Both the position numbers and the translations under genes were made by a program. The notes under the pieces were generated by a model. It was not told the DNA's origin, did no database searches, and saw only the letters and a program-made list of their open reading frames with translations. This document shows positions 47,506 to 58,869 of a stretch of 64,000 nt of DNA, one piece after another (positions within the stretch are counted from its first letter, which is position 1; every line of letters starts with the position of its first letter). Source of the DNA: Tetrapyrgos nigripes (Eukaryota; Basidiomycota; Agaricomycetes; Agaricales; Campanellaceae); assembly GCA_013368315.1 (NCBI GenBank), contig JAACJM010000032.1:310001-374000 (forward strand), given 5' to 3'.

Positions 47506-48130
47506 CTGTAATGGACAATGTGGGTATGCCAGAGGACAAAGGTGAACTGACAACACTATATTGCATGAACACGGCTAAAACGAAAGTACTAGGTACCACT
47601 GGCCTGCCAGATGACGATGATGATGAGTTGGAGAGGGCAGAAGGTGAGTTCTATATATGTGTAACAGGCAACATCAATACTCACCTGTGCTCAAGGCTAG
47701 GAAGGCTCAGAAGCAGGCTGGTGCTGCAGCTACTCTTTCACCTGCCAAAGCAAACACTAATGGATGTGTCCGAGTCTCTACTACATCTGCTGCTCCAACT
47801 CCCAGCACCGGAGGAATGGAAACCCCAATACTGCCAAGGCCAATCCTACTCAGATTAATCTAGCCAATTCCACAGCTCCTAAACAGAAGACCAACAATGA
47901 TAGAAAGCCCACACCCTTGACAGCAAATCCACCTCAGTCTGTAACCAACCACAAGATTGAGAAGATTTACAGGCCGGATGGTGAGCCTGGTAACGGTCAT
48001 ACTGGTTTCAGCTTGCAGAACACATGTGGGTTGGGAGATAACAACAACCACTGGCACTACGCTCAATTCGGAGTACATGTGTCATCAATCATGTGAAACA
48101 CGTCACCATTGACTTCCTCCTCTTTAGGAA
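47506..48130 (+). other. Possible hypothetical exons of unknown origin
   Basis: After the homology ends, open frames encode DDDDDELERAEG and, after a possible intron (47645-47698), RKAQKQAGAAATLSPAKANT; another frame gives QINLANSTAPKQKTNNDRKP and GEPGNGHTGFSLQNTCGLGD. None matches a family I know. They may be parts of a decayed gene fused to the partial copy upstream. Confidence 0.3.
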
Positions 48131-48138
48131 CCACTGAG

Positions 48139-48560
48139 CAAGGGGGTGGCAGAATAGAAATTTCATACATCCCCTCCAAAAAAAATTTAGCAAGACCCTC
48201 TGACCCCCCCCTCCCCCCCTCTCCTTCCATATATGGTAAATCTGAAGTCACATGTTACCTGATAAGATATAGATAAAGTCACATGTATTGATAATTACTA
48301 ATCAGATTGTCTGCAACAAGGAGGGAGGACCTCAGATATCCTCAAACCAACTTCAAATGAAATGATTGATACATTTGTTATTCTGAAATAGCTGGAAACA
48401 CTTCAAAACCTCTGAAAAACTTGGTATCATGTCACCCTCAGCCTCAGGAACCTACTTAGATGCCCACCTGGAGAGGGTCCAAAAAAAAATTTAACAGGAC
48501 CTTGGACCCCCCCCCTCCCCCCCAGGTGATGTGCCGGATATCCGTTCCGCCACCCCCTTG
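48139..48560. mobile_element. hAT-like MITE with 8-bp target duplication
   Basis: Ends are CAAGGGGGTGGC(A/G)GAA in inverted orientation (48139-48154 and 48545-48560, one mismatch). They are flanked by CCACTGAG on both sides (48131-48138 and 48561-48568), an 8-bp target-site duplication. CA...TG ends with 8-bp duplications are the mark of the hAT superfamily. The 422-bp element has no transposase. It also contains a direct repeat of about 45 bp near each end (A-run, TTTA, then C-rich tract; 48172-48220 and 48475-48522). Confidence 0.85.
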
Positions 48561-50163
48561 CCACTGAGAGGGATCCCATTCCCCTCATAAACTATCATAG
48601 ACCGCTTGATCTTTGCCCATTCTAAAGCTCTCAACTTCGCCGAGAACATCCCCTCTTTTGCCTTCTCAAGACCCTCATCCCATTGAAGTAAAACCTTTCC
48701 CTTCTCCGGCCTCGCAAGTACAACATCTCTTCTCAAATCAGCAGCAAACTGCGTTTCCCTTTCCCCAAGAGTCGAGTCCGTGGATGATGAAGGAACCCCT
48801 CTGCCCATCTCGTCTCGATGTTTAGACTCTATTTCCACCAGTAGCTCGCGCTCATACAGCATTCGGTCATCCGGCGTGCGCGGTAAAGGTATTTCCCCAT
48901 TCCATGTGAGGGCAAGCCATAGACTTGAGAGATCCGCCATGACGAATGGTAGAGAAGCAGTCGCAGCACCAATGAAAGCCAGAGTTGGATTGTATGTATA
49001 CAGAATATGCCGGTAAAGACAAGGTATTCGATGATGTGTGTCGGTTGGTGCAATTAAAGAGGGCAGTGGGACCAGCGACTGCGTTGCATCGTTAGGAACG
49101 AAGACTGAAACGATATCTGCATGAGGTCTGTAGCCAGTGTCCACAAACACAACATCGATCTCTTCTATTTCAGTCCCATCTTCGAGTGTAACAACAATTT
49201 TATCAGACTCCTCTTCTATAGTGCCGAAATCGATTTGGTGTTGGGTGTAAGACGCTCCAAGACGAGACCGAACATGTTTGACATGGAGTATGTCTTCTAC
49301 CCGTGAGTCGTCAAGACGGGCGATGCTGTTGGTGTGCAAGACATTGCGATAAATTGGTGTCTGACATAAACGAGATAGAGATGTAGCCATATCCACAGTC
49401 GCATTCTGATTCTCAATAACGAGAGCACGCTGGAGAATACACTGAGACAATGCCAATGACGAGGATAAGAACGTAAAACAATACCTTATTCTCAAAACCC
49501 TCGGCTCCTCTCCAACTCTTCGCGTGTAATGCTAGCCCTTTATGCCTCAGCTCCTCCAACCCATCAATGTCTGGCCATGACGGACTGTCATGCCACCCCA
49601 CGCAGACGACCACCGCGTCCCAGCATTCCATGATTTCCCCGCCCTCTAAACCTTCATTCCAGTCCTTCATAACGACGTTCCATCCCGCCTCACCAGGCAA
49701 CTCCTCCACTCTCGTCACTTCGACGTTCAGTCGTATAGAGCCATTATCAAGGAAAGGTTTAGCAAACGCTTGTAGGTATGCTTGTGTCTCTTGCAGACTG
49801 GGAAACGGTTCATCCGGCGCTGTTTGCGGTTCCGGAAAAGGAAAACCAGCGAAAGAGAGGTATTCGGGTAGGACATTGCCAACAAGTCCAGGGTACGCAG
49901 GAGATGGCCATCGAGGTCTTTGGTTTCCTTCATCTATGGCCAGGTCAGGATCATCAAGGTACCTTGGGGATAAACGATGGGCATGAGCATAATGACTTTC
50001 GGGTAATGAGGTCAGGAAAATCTCACCAAACCCCTCCAATGTTATCTCGTCTCTCCACCAATTTGACACAATCGAACCTGCTCAGCTGAACAAGATTCCG
50101 GAGAGTCGCCAGGCCAGCGGGGCCCCCGCCCACTATCAGTGCCCGACGTCTGAGGTGTATCAT
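48491..50163 (-). CDS. Flavin-containing monooxygenase, copy B (open frame; C-terminus from a MITE)
   Basis: Exons: 50163-50027, 49962-49485 and 49429-48491, giving 517 residues. The N-terminal Rossmann loop is intact: ALIVGGGPAGLATLRNL, with Gly12-Gly13-Gly14 and Gly17 binding FAD. GGVWYLDDPDL at the exon 1-2 join is the usual FMO element. The second nucleotide motif is VIENQNATVDMA (residues 209-220) where NADPH-using FMOs have GxGxS/AG, so NADPH binding there is doubtful. DVVFVDTGYRPH (residues about 320) is the FAD/NADP-family ATG-type motif. The last 23 residues (GKGVAERISGTSPGGEGGG...) are encoded by the target duplication and inverted repeat of the hAT-like MITE, replacing the D-stop end of copy A. 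It is the best candidate for a functional member of the three. The substrate is unknown. Confidence 0.82.
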
Positions 50164-50757
50164 GTCTCTGTAATTACTGAAACTTCGACACCCATACATC
50201 GACTATAAACCCATCCTTTGGTTCCACTCATGTCATTGCTCTGTAGCAAGTCCTTCAGAATCGGAGCAAATCGCTCCACATGGCTCGAGAACTTGGCTGG
50301 GAATGGGCTTGAAAAGGTTGATCGAGTCGGGTAATGATAGTCCAGCGGGCGCAGGAAGGCGTTCTCGTGCGATTTGCTTTAGAGTTTGCCAAGAATTTTG
50401 TCAGTAGAAGCGTCATGAGCTATAATTGCCGTCATCTGGCCGTTGTTGCGCAGCTCCAGGTCGAAGATAAGAAAAAATTGGATGTTGATTAGAAGACGTG
50501 GTGTAACTTGGATTGGGAAAAAGCTTCCCTTCTCACGTCCATCGAGGTCAAGTTTGGACACAACTGCCAGGTACACCGGATAATACGTTCTGGACTTTAT
50601 TGTACTTCAAGTTAGATTTTCCTTCACACCTCTACCTAGACTACTACAGAGTGTTGTATAGTAATCACTATAGCTGCCGTAGCAGTAGTGAATGAATGGA
50701 TGAATGTACTCTCTTCAAGTATTTTGGCTATTCGCTAGCAACACTATCCTGTGGAGC

Positions 50758-52426
50758 TCAAGGCGGTATTGCAAACCGCAAACTATGATTGGAGAAAGAA
50801 CTCCACTCCGTCTCTCTGCTGGCTGCCCGCCGCAAGTTTAGCATCAGTCTTGACATCATGCAGACTGAGATGCTGTAAAGAACATGAGAAATGGACTAGG
50901 ACCTAACAGTGGCTCACATACCAGCTCGCAAAGATCGTTAGACCTCCCCTGAAAGCCGGCTGTCGTTGACAAGAGCACGGTCAGTGCATAATCTGTGGAA
51001 TGGATGTCTAGTCAACACGTACTGAAGTAGCCTGGCATAAAGAGTTGAGTAAGAACGCTATAATTTGAGGGAGAAAGACTTGCATAGAACGATACAATGT
51101 TGATTGCATTGGATAAATCCACCACGCTATAAAAGTGTCAAACTACGAAGCTGCCCTGGCAGCTCCCAAACTCACACGAAGTAGAGGGAGCCTTTTCACC
51201 AGCAACAATCAGATTTGTCCCTAAATTGGATATAAATTGTACAACACTGACCATCGGATATAAGGACTTGCATGAGTGAGACTCTTCCTCCGATTGACCC
51301 AAGCATTTGTGTTCCGTCATAAGCGTTCTGACGAGCCTTAAACAGGGTAAATCCAAGAAGGACGAGGTCGTAAACGAAGAGAGCTTCCCAAGCCGAGGCA
51401 ACTTCTGAGAATCGCATATATGTTTAGATATAGAGACAATTCAGCTGTAATTCAGCTCACGTAGGCTTCTGTTGATCAGGAAAGGGTGCACTGAGAACAT
51501 GTCTATCTCATGGGAGACAATGACTCTTACTCACACTGTAGCATCCAAAGGTGCATGGCAACCTTCCTTGGTCATGAAAGGAGTGACACTATTCAAGTTG
51601 TTGTCAACGAAGGCGAGAAACTGCGGACAAGAAGGTCAGTGCCCAAACTCATTGAAATAGCAGGAGAAGAACTACGACATACAGATGCCACGCCAATCAT
51701 AATGAGGGTGAATCCAATAAGGAAGACAAGAATCCGTCTGCTACAGCCATACATCGCATACACTCGCTGGGCCAGAAGAGCTAGAAACAGGAATTTTTAG
51801 AGTTATGCGCAAATATAACAGAAAGAACTATCACCTTGACCGAAAGATTGTAAAAGGGCCGCATACACGTTGCGACAGAAAGAGACTACCCGGCAGCTAA
51901 GTCGGAAGTGACACAAAGAAACGTTCAGTGACGGTATTGCATATCTCCAGAGTCCAGAAATGCAGACCTCTGTCCATACGGTAAGTGGTTGTAAGGAGAT
52001 GAGGCAACGCAGAATACACGAACAGCATCGCTCAATGATGGATCAAAAAGCAACAATGTCACTACGACACTTCCCACAAACGGCAGATATCGATTTACGA
52101 AAAACAGAAGATGACTCTTGCGCAAGGGTGTTTTCCACATGAGTTCGACCTCGTCATCTACCAGGATACTTGGTGAGCGAAAATGTTTCCTGGATAGAAG
52201 CGGAAGAACATACCCAACGTCAAGAGATAATCATAATACAGAATCACTGACATTCACCGTAAGTAAGCGTAAAGGATATTATCCAGTGGGAAGAGGTACT
52301 AATTGCAAGGAGATAAAAATAATTATCCAAACGACTATGCGCCAAAATCATCAGCACCCATTCACCCAGACTAGACTAGACAGCGACTCACAAATCGTAT
52401 AAAGTTGAAGCGTCAACGCCGCCCAT
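50758..52426 (-). CDS. DUF6533-type fungal membrane protein, copy B
   Basis: Start at ATG 52426 (MGGVDASTLYD), end at TGA 50760-50758 after MSRLMLNLRRAASRETEW. Exon layout parallels copy A, with DEVELMWKTPLRKSHLLFFV, LLFDPSLSDAVRVFC, RVYAMYGCSRRIL and RFSEVASAWEALFVYDLVLL. The multi-pass membrane protein family has no known function. The C-terminal tail differs from copies A and C because of nearby indels. Internal exon borders are not fully resolved. Confidence 0.62.
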
Positions 52427-54330
52427 GACACTGATAATACCAGGTGGAACGAAAGAAAGACAGGTGATGGAACGGCTGATACAGACAACTAAACCCACAA
52501 GAGTATTATAACCTCAAGTGAAGCACCCCTTGTGATGTCCTCCAAACCCGATCATATCACTATATGATGTTGATACTGTCGGGAGGACACATAGCCAGAT
52601 GAATTGGATGGGGTACCAGTCTTCATCAGAGACCAACAAATATGGATACTTTGTTCCAATTTCATTATGGGGTTCCTTGAACAAGTAGATGAATAGCCGG
52701 CGCCCTACAGTCATCAAAATGTGATGGTGGACATCATCAACCGGAAATGGTAAAAAAATACGACGGGTCCAAGTCGTGTACAGCCCATAACGTCGCCATT
52801 CTTCCTCAACAGTGTCGCAGCCGAGGCACGTCAACGGACTACCTTGATTTTACGTCACTTCGGACAAAAGGTCCAAGTGCGCAACGCAGTCACATAACAA
52901 ATGGGACCTCGGTCGAAAATCGAGATGCTTCAGCGGGAAGAAGCACCAGATTGCCCAGATGCACTGGGGAACTTTATTTGTCGTTTCAGCAGGACGAATT
53001 GAGTGTGCGTAAAAGTAAAATAAGCTCCCGATACACGAAAAGATTGGAAACCCGCCTTCTTTGCGAGTAAGTATTTCAAATCCCTCAGGTACAAGATATG
53101 TTTCTAGAAGGGGACAAGATCGTACAATGACCATAGCGAAATAATCGAATCCGGTTTTGGTCTGACCCAGATGAGAAGATCAGTGGCAAGGCGGTGAAAT
53201 GTACAAGTGACACGGAGAAGACAAAGGAATAGTATCCGAATAGATGGATCATTAGATGTACATATGACCTGGTTCCACGGTCACGTTGGCCGGCTACCAG
53301 GAGCCTCTCGATCGACTCCTCTTCTGTCCAAATCGGTACAGCGGCGCCAGGATCTCTGGTCACCGACGTCAATCTCGCCTGGTCTCGCCGTCACATCTTT
53401 CAAATCTATGCCTGCCGACGTACATCCATGTCGACGCGATTTGCGCGTTTCCCTACCTTCCCTACTGGCATGCAACACTTTCAGTAATCTTCTCGCCCAC
53501 TTGCAGCCGAATTTCTACTGCGGGAACCCAAGAGACGAATGAAGGAGGAGTGATGGTGGATTGTCAGTGTGATTGGTGTTGTTCTGATGACGAGGACGTA
53601 GATATAGAAGTCTACCGTTCAATGCAAGTTCCTTGGGTACATCTGCTACATCATATTGCAATCATATCGTCTGTTTGTAGCTGATCAGTCGTTTGCGCCG
53701 CCGGAGTGATAAACTGGACAGTGACGGATTTGTGTAGGATTGGGTAAGGTGAGTTTCGAGTCGGTTTGTACATAGCACTACACGGTACAGAACTCTTTAT
53801 TGACACAATTTGCAGACGCCCGTGAGCAGCGTGACGACAACCCCGCAAACCTAGGCGTTTTTCTCCCGCAGCTGATGGTCTAAAACGCGAGAATCGGAAT
53901 CCATTGGTAAGTTTTTACTTGAGCTTGGATCATTGTGTTCGTTCAATCTCATTGTAAGCGCAGAGCGTTTCGCACCCAGTATCCAAGATGGCGTTGGACA
54001 GCTCTCAACAAAGACCATGCGTGAAAGGGAGCATCGGGGTTAGCGAAGAACAGTGGTACGCATATGTGCTGATTGACCAGGCTGATCGACTCCACTGACA
54101 CTGACACGCTGAAGATACAAAAATATCCGCTCGACAGAAAGGCGTACGAAAACACATTTTTGTACAGATATATCCTATATCAGAACAATAATGTCATCGA
54201 TCCGTCGAGCGGATATTTTTGTCTTCTCGTCCTGCGATGCGCAGCGTTCTCAGCGTGGCCTGAAGGTAGATGTCAAGGTCCCTGTCATAAATTGACAGTG
54301 AGTTCTGCTTAGACTATCATCCATCATCCT
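52427..54330. other. Spacer between duplicated units B and C
   Basis: 52560-52815 is shared with 57300-57600 (end of unit C), which defines the unit border. The remainder, 52815-54330, has no recognised gene; a minus-strand frame reading DTVEEEW occurs in both shared ends and may be the relic of another gene's exon. A perfect 19-bp inverted repeat lies at 54117/54204. Confidence 0.5.
54117..54222. repeat. Perfect 19-bp inverted repeat, 68-bp loop
   Basis: ACAAAAATATCCGCTCGAC at 54117-54135 is exactly repeated in inverted orientation at 54204-54222, about 110 bp from the point where unit C begins. It could be a small MITE or a hairpin. Confidence 0.9.
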
Positions 54331-54979
54331 CCAACTCTTCGCGTGTAATGCCAGCCCTTTATACCTCAGCTCCTCCAAGCCGTCAATGTCTGGCCATGAC
54401 GGACTGTCATGCCATCCCACGCAGACGACCACCGCATCCCAACGTTCCATGATTTCCAAGCTCTAAACCTTCATTCCAGTCCTTCATAACGACGTTCCAT
54501 CCCGCCTCACCAGGCAACTCCTCCGCTCTCGTCACTTCAACGTTCAGTCCTATAGAGCCATTATCAAGGAAAGGTTTAGCAAACGCTTGTAGGTATGCTT
54601 GTGTCTCTTGCAGACTGGGAAACGGTTCATCCGGCGCTGTTTGCGGTTCCGGAAAAGGAAAACCAGCGAAAGAGAGGTATTCGGGTAGGACATTGCCAAC
54701 AAGTCCAGGGTACGCAGGAGATGGCCATCGAGGTCTTTGGTTTCCTTCATCTATGGCCAGGTCAGGATCATCAAGGTACCTTGGGGATAAACGATGGGCA
54801 TGAGCATAATGACTTTCGGGTAATGAGGTCAGGAAAATCTCACCGAACCCCTCTAACGTTATCTCGCCTCTCCACCAACTTGATATAATCAAATCTGCTC
54901 AGCTGAACAAGATTCCGGAGAGTCGCCAGGCCAGCGGGCCCCCGCCCACTATCAGTGCCCGACGTCTGAGGTGTATCAT
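54331..54979 (-). pseudogene. Flavin-containing monooxygenase, copy C (truncated)
   Basis: Exon 1 (54979-54844) and most of exon 2 (54779-54331) are present; the rest of exon 2 and all of exon 3, with the C-terminal half, are absent. Exon 1 lacks one base in the FAD-loop G/C run, as in copy A, and GGVW has become GGVR. In exon 2 a small deletion near 54458 (CCCCGCC to AAG) shifts the frame after NEGLE. Not functional. Confidence 0.88.
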
Positions 54980-55472
54980 GTCTCTGTAATTACTGAAACT
55001 TCGACACCCATACATCGACTATAAATCCATCCTTTGGTCCCACTCATGTCATTGCTCTGTAGCAAGTCCTTCAGAATCGGAACAAATCGCTCCACATGGC
55101 TCGAGAACTTGGCTGGGAATGGGCTTGAAAAGGTTGATCGAGTTGGGTAATGATAGTCCAGCGGGCGCACCGGGAAGGCGTTCTCGTGCGATTTGGTTTA
55201 GAGTTTGCCAAAAAATTTGTCAGTAGAAGTGTCGCGAGCTATAATTGCCGTCACCTGGCCGTTGTTATGCAGCTCCAGGTCGAGGGAAAAAATTGGATGT
55301 TGATTGGAAGACGCGATGTAACTTGGATTGGGAAAAAGCTTCCCTTCTCACGTCCATCGAGGTCAAGTTTGGACACAACTGCCAAGTACACCGGATAATA
55401 CGTTCTGGATTATATTGTACTTTAAGTCAGTTAGATTTTCCTTCACACCTCTACTACTATTCGCCAGCAACA

Positions 55473-57149
55473 CTATCGTATGGAGCTCAAGGCGGTATGG
55501 CCATTGGCAAACCGCAAACTATGATTGGAGAAAGAACTCCATTCCGTCTCTCTGTTGGCTGCCCGCAAGTTTAGCATCAGTCTTGACATCATGCAAACTG
55601 AGACGCTGTAAAGAACATGAGAAATAGACTAGGACCTAACAGTGGCTCACATACCAGCTCGCAAACATCGCTAGACCTCCCCTGAAAGCCGGCTGTCGTC
55701 GACAAGAGCACGGTCAGTGCATAATCTGTGAAATAGATGTCTAGTCAACACGTACTGAAGTAGCCTGGCATAAAGAGTTGAGTAAGAACACTATAATTTG
55801 AGGGAGAAAGACTTGCATAGAACGATACAATGTTGATTGCATTGGATAAATCCACCACGCTATAAAAGTGTCAAACTACGAAGCTGCCCTGGCAGCTCCC
55901 AAACTCACACGAAGTAGAGGGAGCCTTTTCACCAGCAACAATCAGATTTGTCCCTAAATTGGAAATAAATTGTACACCACTGACCATCGGATACAAGGAC
56001 TTGCATGAGTGAGACTCTTCCTCCGATTGACCCAAGCATTTGCGTTCCGTCATAAGCGTTCTGACGAGCCCTAAACAGGGTAAATCCAAGAAGGACGAGG
56101 TCGTAAACGAAGAGAGCTTCCCAAGCCGAGGCAACTTCTGAGAATCGCATATATGTTTAGATATAGAGACAATTCAGCTGTAATTCAGCTCACGTAGGCT
56201 TCTGTTGATCAGGAAAGGGTGCACTGAGAACATGTCTATCTCATGGGAGACAATGACTCTTACTCACACTGTAGCATCCAAAGGTGCATGGCAACCTTCC
56301 TTGGTCATGAAAGGAGTGACACTATTGTTGTGAGAGAAGGTCAAAAACTGCGGACAAGAAGGTCAGCGCCCAAGCTCATCGAGATAGTAGGAGAAGAGCT
56401 ACGACATACAGATGCCGCACCAATCATAATGAGGGCGAATCCAATAAGGAAGGTAAGAATCTGTCTGCTACAGCCATACATCGCATACACTCGCTGGGAT
56501 AGAAGAGCTAGAAACAGGCATTTTTAGAGTTGCGCGCAAATAACATAGAAAGAACTATTCACCTCCACCGAAACATTGTATAAAGATCACATATCCGTTG
56601 CGATAAGAAAAGAGTACCTGGCAGCTAAGGAGGTGACACAAAGAAACGTTCAGCAGCGGTATTGCATATCTCCAGAAAGGCAGACCTCTGTTCAAACGGT
56701 AAGTGGTTGTAAGGAGACAAGAGACAACGCAGAATATACGAACAGCATCACTCAATGATGGATCGAAAAGCGACCATGTCACTGCGACGCTTCCCACATA
56801 TGGCAGATATCGATTTACAAAAAATAGAAGATGACTCTTGCGCAAGGGTGTCTTCCATACGAGTTCGATCTCGTCATCTACCAGGATCTTTGGTGAGCGA
56901 AAGTGTTTCCTGGATAGAAGCGGAAGAACATACCCAATGTCAAGAGATAATCATAATACAGAATCACTGTCATTCACCGTAAGTAAGCGTGAAGGGTATT
57001 ATCCAGTGGGAAGAGGTACTAATTGCAAAGAGATGAAAATAATTATCCAAACGACTATGCGCCAAAATCATCAGCACTCATTCACCCAGACTAGACAAGA
57101 CAGCGACTCACAAATCGTACAAAGTTGAAGCGTCAACGCTGTCTATCAT
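55473..57149 (-). CDS. DUF6533-type fungal membrane protein, copy C
   Basis: Start at ATG 57149 (MIDSVDASTLYD), stop TAG at 55475-55473 after FANGHTALSSIR. It keeps the exon pattern of copies A and B, with YDYLLTL, VWKTPLRKSHLLFFVNRYL-like sequence, RVYAMYGCSR-type repeat segments and FSEVASAWEALFVYDLVLL. Small deletions relative to A and B (for example near 56328 and 56630) could damage internal exons, so it may be a pseudogene. Its FMO partner is truncated. Confidence 0.55.
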
Positions 57150-57610
57150 GATAACACTGATCACACCAGGTGGAACGAAGGAAAGAAAGGGAATGGAATG
57201 GCTGATACAGACAACTGTTATAGCCCCAAGTGAAGTGCCTCTTGCGATGTCCTCCAAACCCGATCATATCACTATATCATAAATGATGTTGATACTGGGA
57301 GGACACATAGGGTCTCAGTCTTGATGATCGGATCTTGTGGGTGTCGTTGGATTTCCTGGCAATAGTAGACTTACATATAGAACCGAGACTTAGATCAGCC
57401 GAAACCAGTGATGATTCGCCACAACCTTGTTCCAATTTCGTTATGGGGTTCCAACAATTGGATGAATAGCCCTACTTATAGTCATCAAAATGTGATGGTC
57501 AACATCATCAACTGGAAATGGTAAAATATGACAGGTCCAAGTCGTGTGCAGCCCATAACGTCAACTTTGGGTTTGTTTCTCGCCATTCTTCCTCGACAGT
57601 GTCATGAACA

Positions 57611-58068
57611 CACGATGGCACCAGCTCGGGGAATTGTCGTCGTTGCAATAGCCGTCTCTCAGGGAGAAATTTTGGGAGTAGGACCATACCTCAACTTCAA
57701 AGCTGTTCCATGACGAAAGGAGATCTTTCTTGTCCTCATCCAAAAGATCAACAAACGCGTTGGTTATACTCGCTGTTTGATCCAACTGCCGATCAAGTAC
57801 ATTCCAGACTGTTGAGATCTGGATTCTGATGAACGATATCCACGAATAGCAGCTTTGACCACTGGCACGGGAACTACCAGAGCAGGATTTGATGCTAATG
57901 ATTGTAACCGAGACAAAAAAGCCGTATGACGCCTAGATAGGTTAGATTAGCTTATTACTAGTTTTCCGGGAGTAAAGACAACGTACTCAAAGGGGTGAGA
58001 ATCTTGAACATCATCGTCACCACGGACAGGAGAAGGAGATTCGCGTCGACTTGGACCTGGTATATTAC
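57611..58068 (-). pseudogene. Fragment of hel2 (end of exon 7 start, exon 6 and part of exon 5)
   Basis: The sequence matches about 8954-9440 of the hel2 gene, including the introns on both sides of exon 6. It encodes ITNAFVDLLDEDKKDLLSSW but carries several deletions, for example loss of the segment encoding SSAKDLIS, and lacks RING and zinc fingers. It abuts unit C on one side and Helitron-region DNA on the other. Non-functional. Confidence 0.88.
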
Positions 58069-58869
58069 ACACTTCGTGTGGTGTATATAGTCTGGTGCAA
58101 ACCTATAGGCGCGGGCAGCGCTGAAAAGTTATGACATAATCACCAGATATTCTCACGGCTCATTTCCTTTCATTTTCGTTCCTACTTCCACTCAAAGAAT
58201 ATATGTTATTTGAAAAATCCTTAGTGTGAACATTTCTGAGTCTACATGCCAAAAATTACGAGCAGAAACGAAGCAGAACTCGCAAAAATGCCCGAAGTCC
58301 ATTTCCGCGTCAACACAGCCACTTCCGCTTCAGTCTTTTGGCTGCGCTTTTCTCTCCATAAGTAGTACTTCTAGTCTACATCTCAAGCCAAAATTTTTTT
58401 ACTCTTTTTACTCTGCTGTCACTACATATGTCTAAGAAAAGTTGAAGTAATTTGGTGCAGAAATGCGCATGCCTTTGCGTTGCCGGCGTTGATTATGTAA
58501 TAACTTTGCAGTGATGTAGTTTTACAATGACAAATGAAGTACTGTAACAGCAGTCATCAAATGTAACAAGCTTTACGACCCATGCCTTTGTCATGGAGGC
58601 TCGCTTCGCTCGCTCCACTCCTCCGGCATGAGTCGACAGCTTGTAGGGGGCTGCGCCCCCAAACCCCTGCTAGTCGGCGCTGTCGCGCCTCCATTCCACT
58701 AAGAGTCGGTGCTACGCACCTCCATTCCACTGTAAAAAGAAATTCATCATTGAACAACAAAATAAAATTGGTTTCATGTTCAGAGCTCAATCAAAGTACA
58801 AAGCATAGTAGTTACGGTGATGTCAACAGTACACTTTTATAAACTATGTTATAAGTCTTACAGTCTATA
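58069..58869. other. Helitron 3'-side flank with hairpins
   Basis: No gene. A CACAC-TTC-GTGTG hairpin lies at 58074-58086 directly after the hel2 fragment. A dense group of GC-rich palindromes lies at 58600-58725 (GCTCGCTTCGCTCGC, GGGGGCTGCGCCCCC, GGCGCTGTCGCGCC, GGTGCTACGCACC). Either may be near the true 3' end of the minus-strand Helitron, but no CTRR end could be fixed. Confidence 0.45.
58600..58725. repeat. Cluster of four GC-rich short palindromes
   Basis: Four perfect or near-perfect stem-loops with TTC, TGC, TGT or TAC loops follow one another in 125 bp, in otherwise AT-rich DNA. They lie downstream of the helicase stop at 58870. Confidence 0.85.

Noticed and set aside
52514..52834. 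Open frame on the minus strand after unit B
   Set aside because: Only its DTVEEEW part is shared with unit C and the frame diverges at once; no family match.
53085..53684. Overlapping open frames on both strands
   Set aside because: Mixed-strand frames of 90-130 codons without motifs; GC-richer DNA makes such frames by chance.
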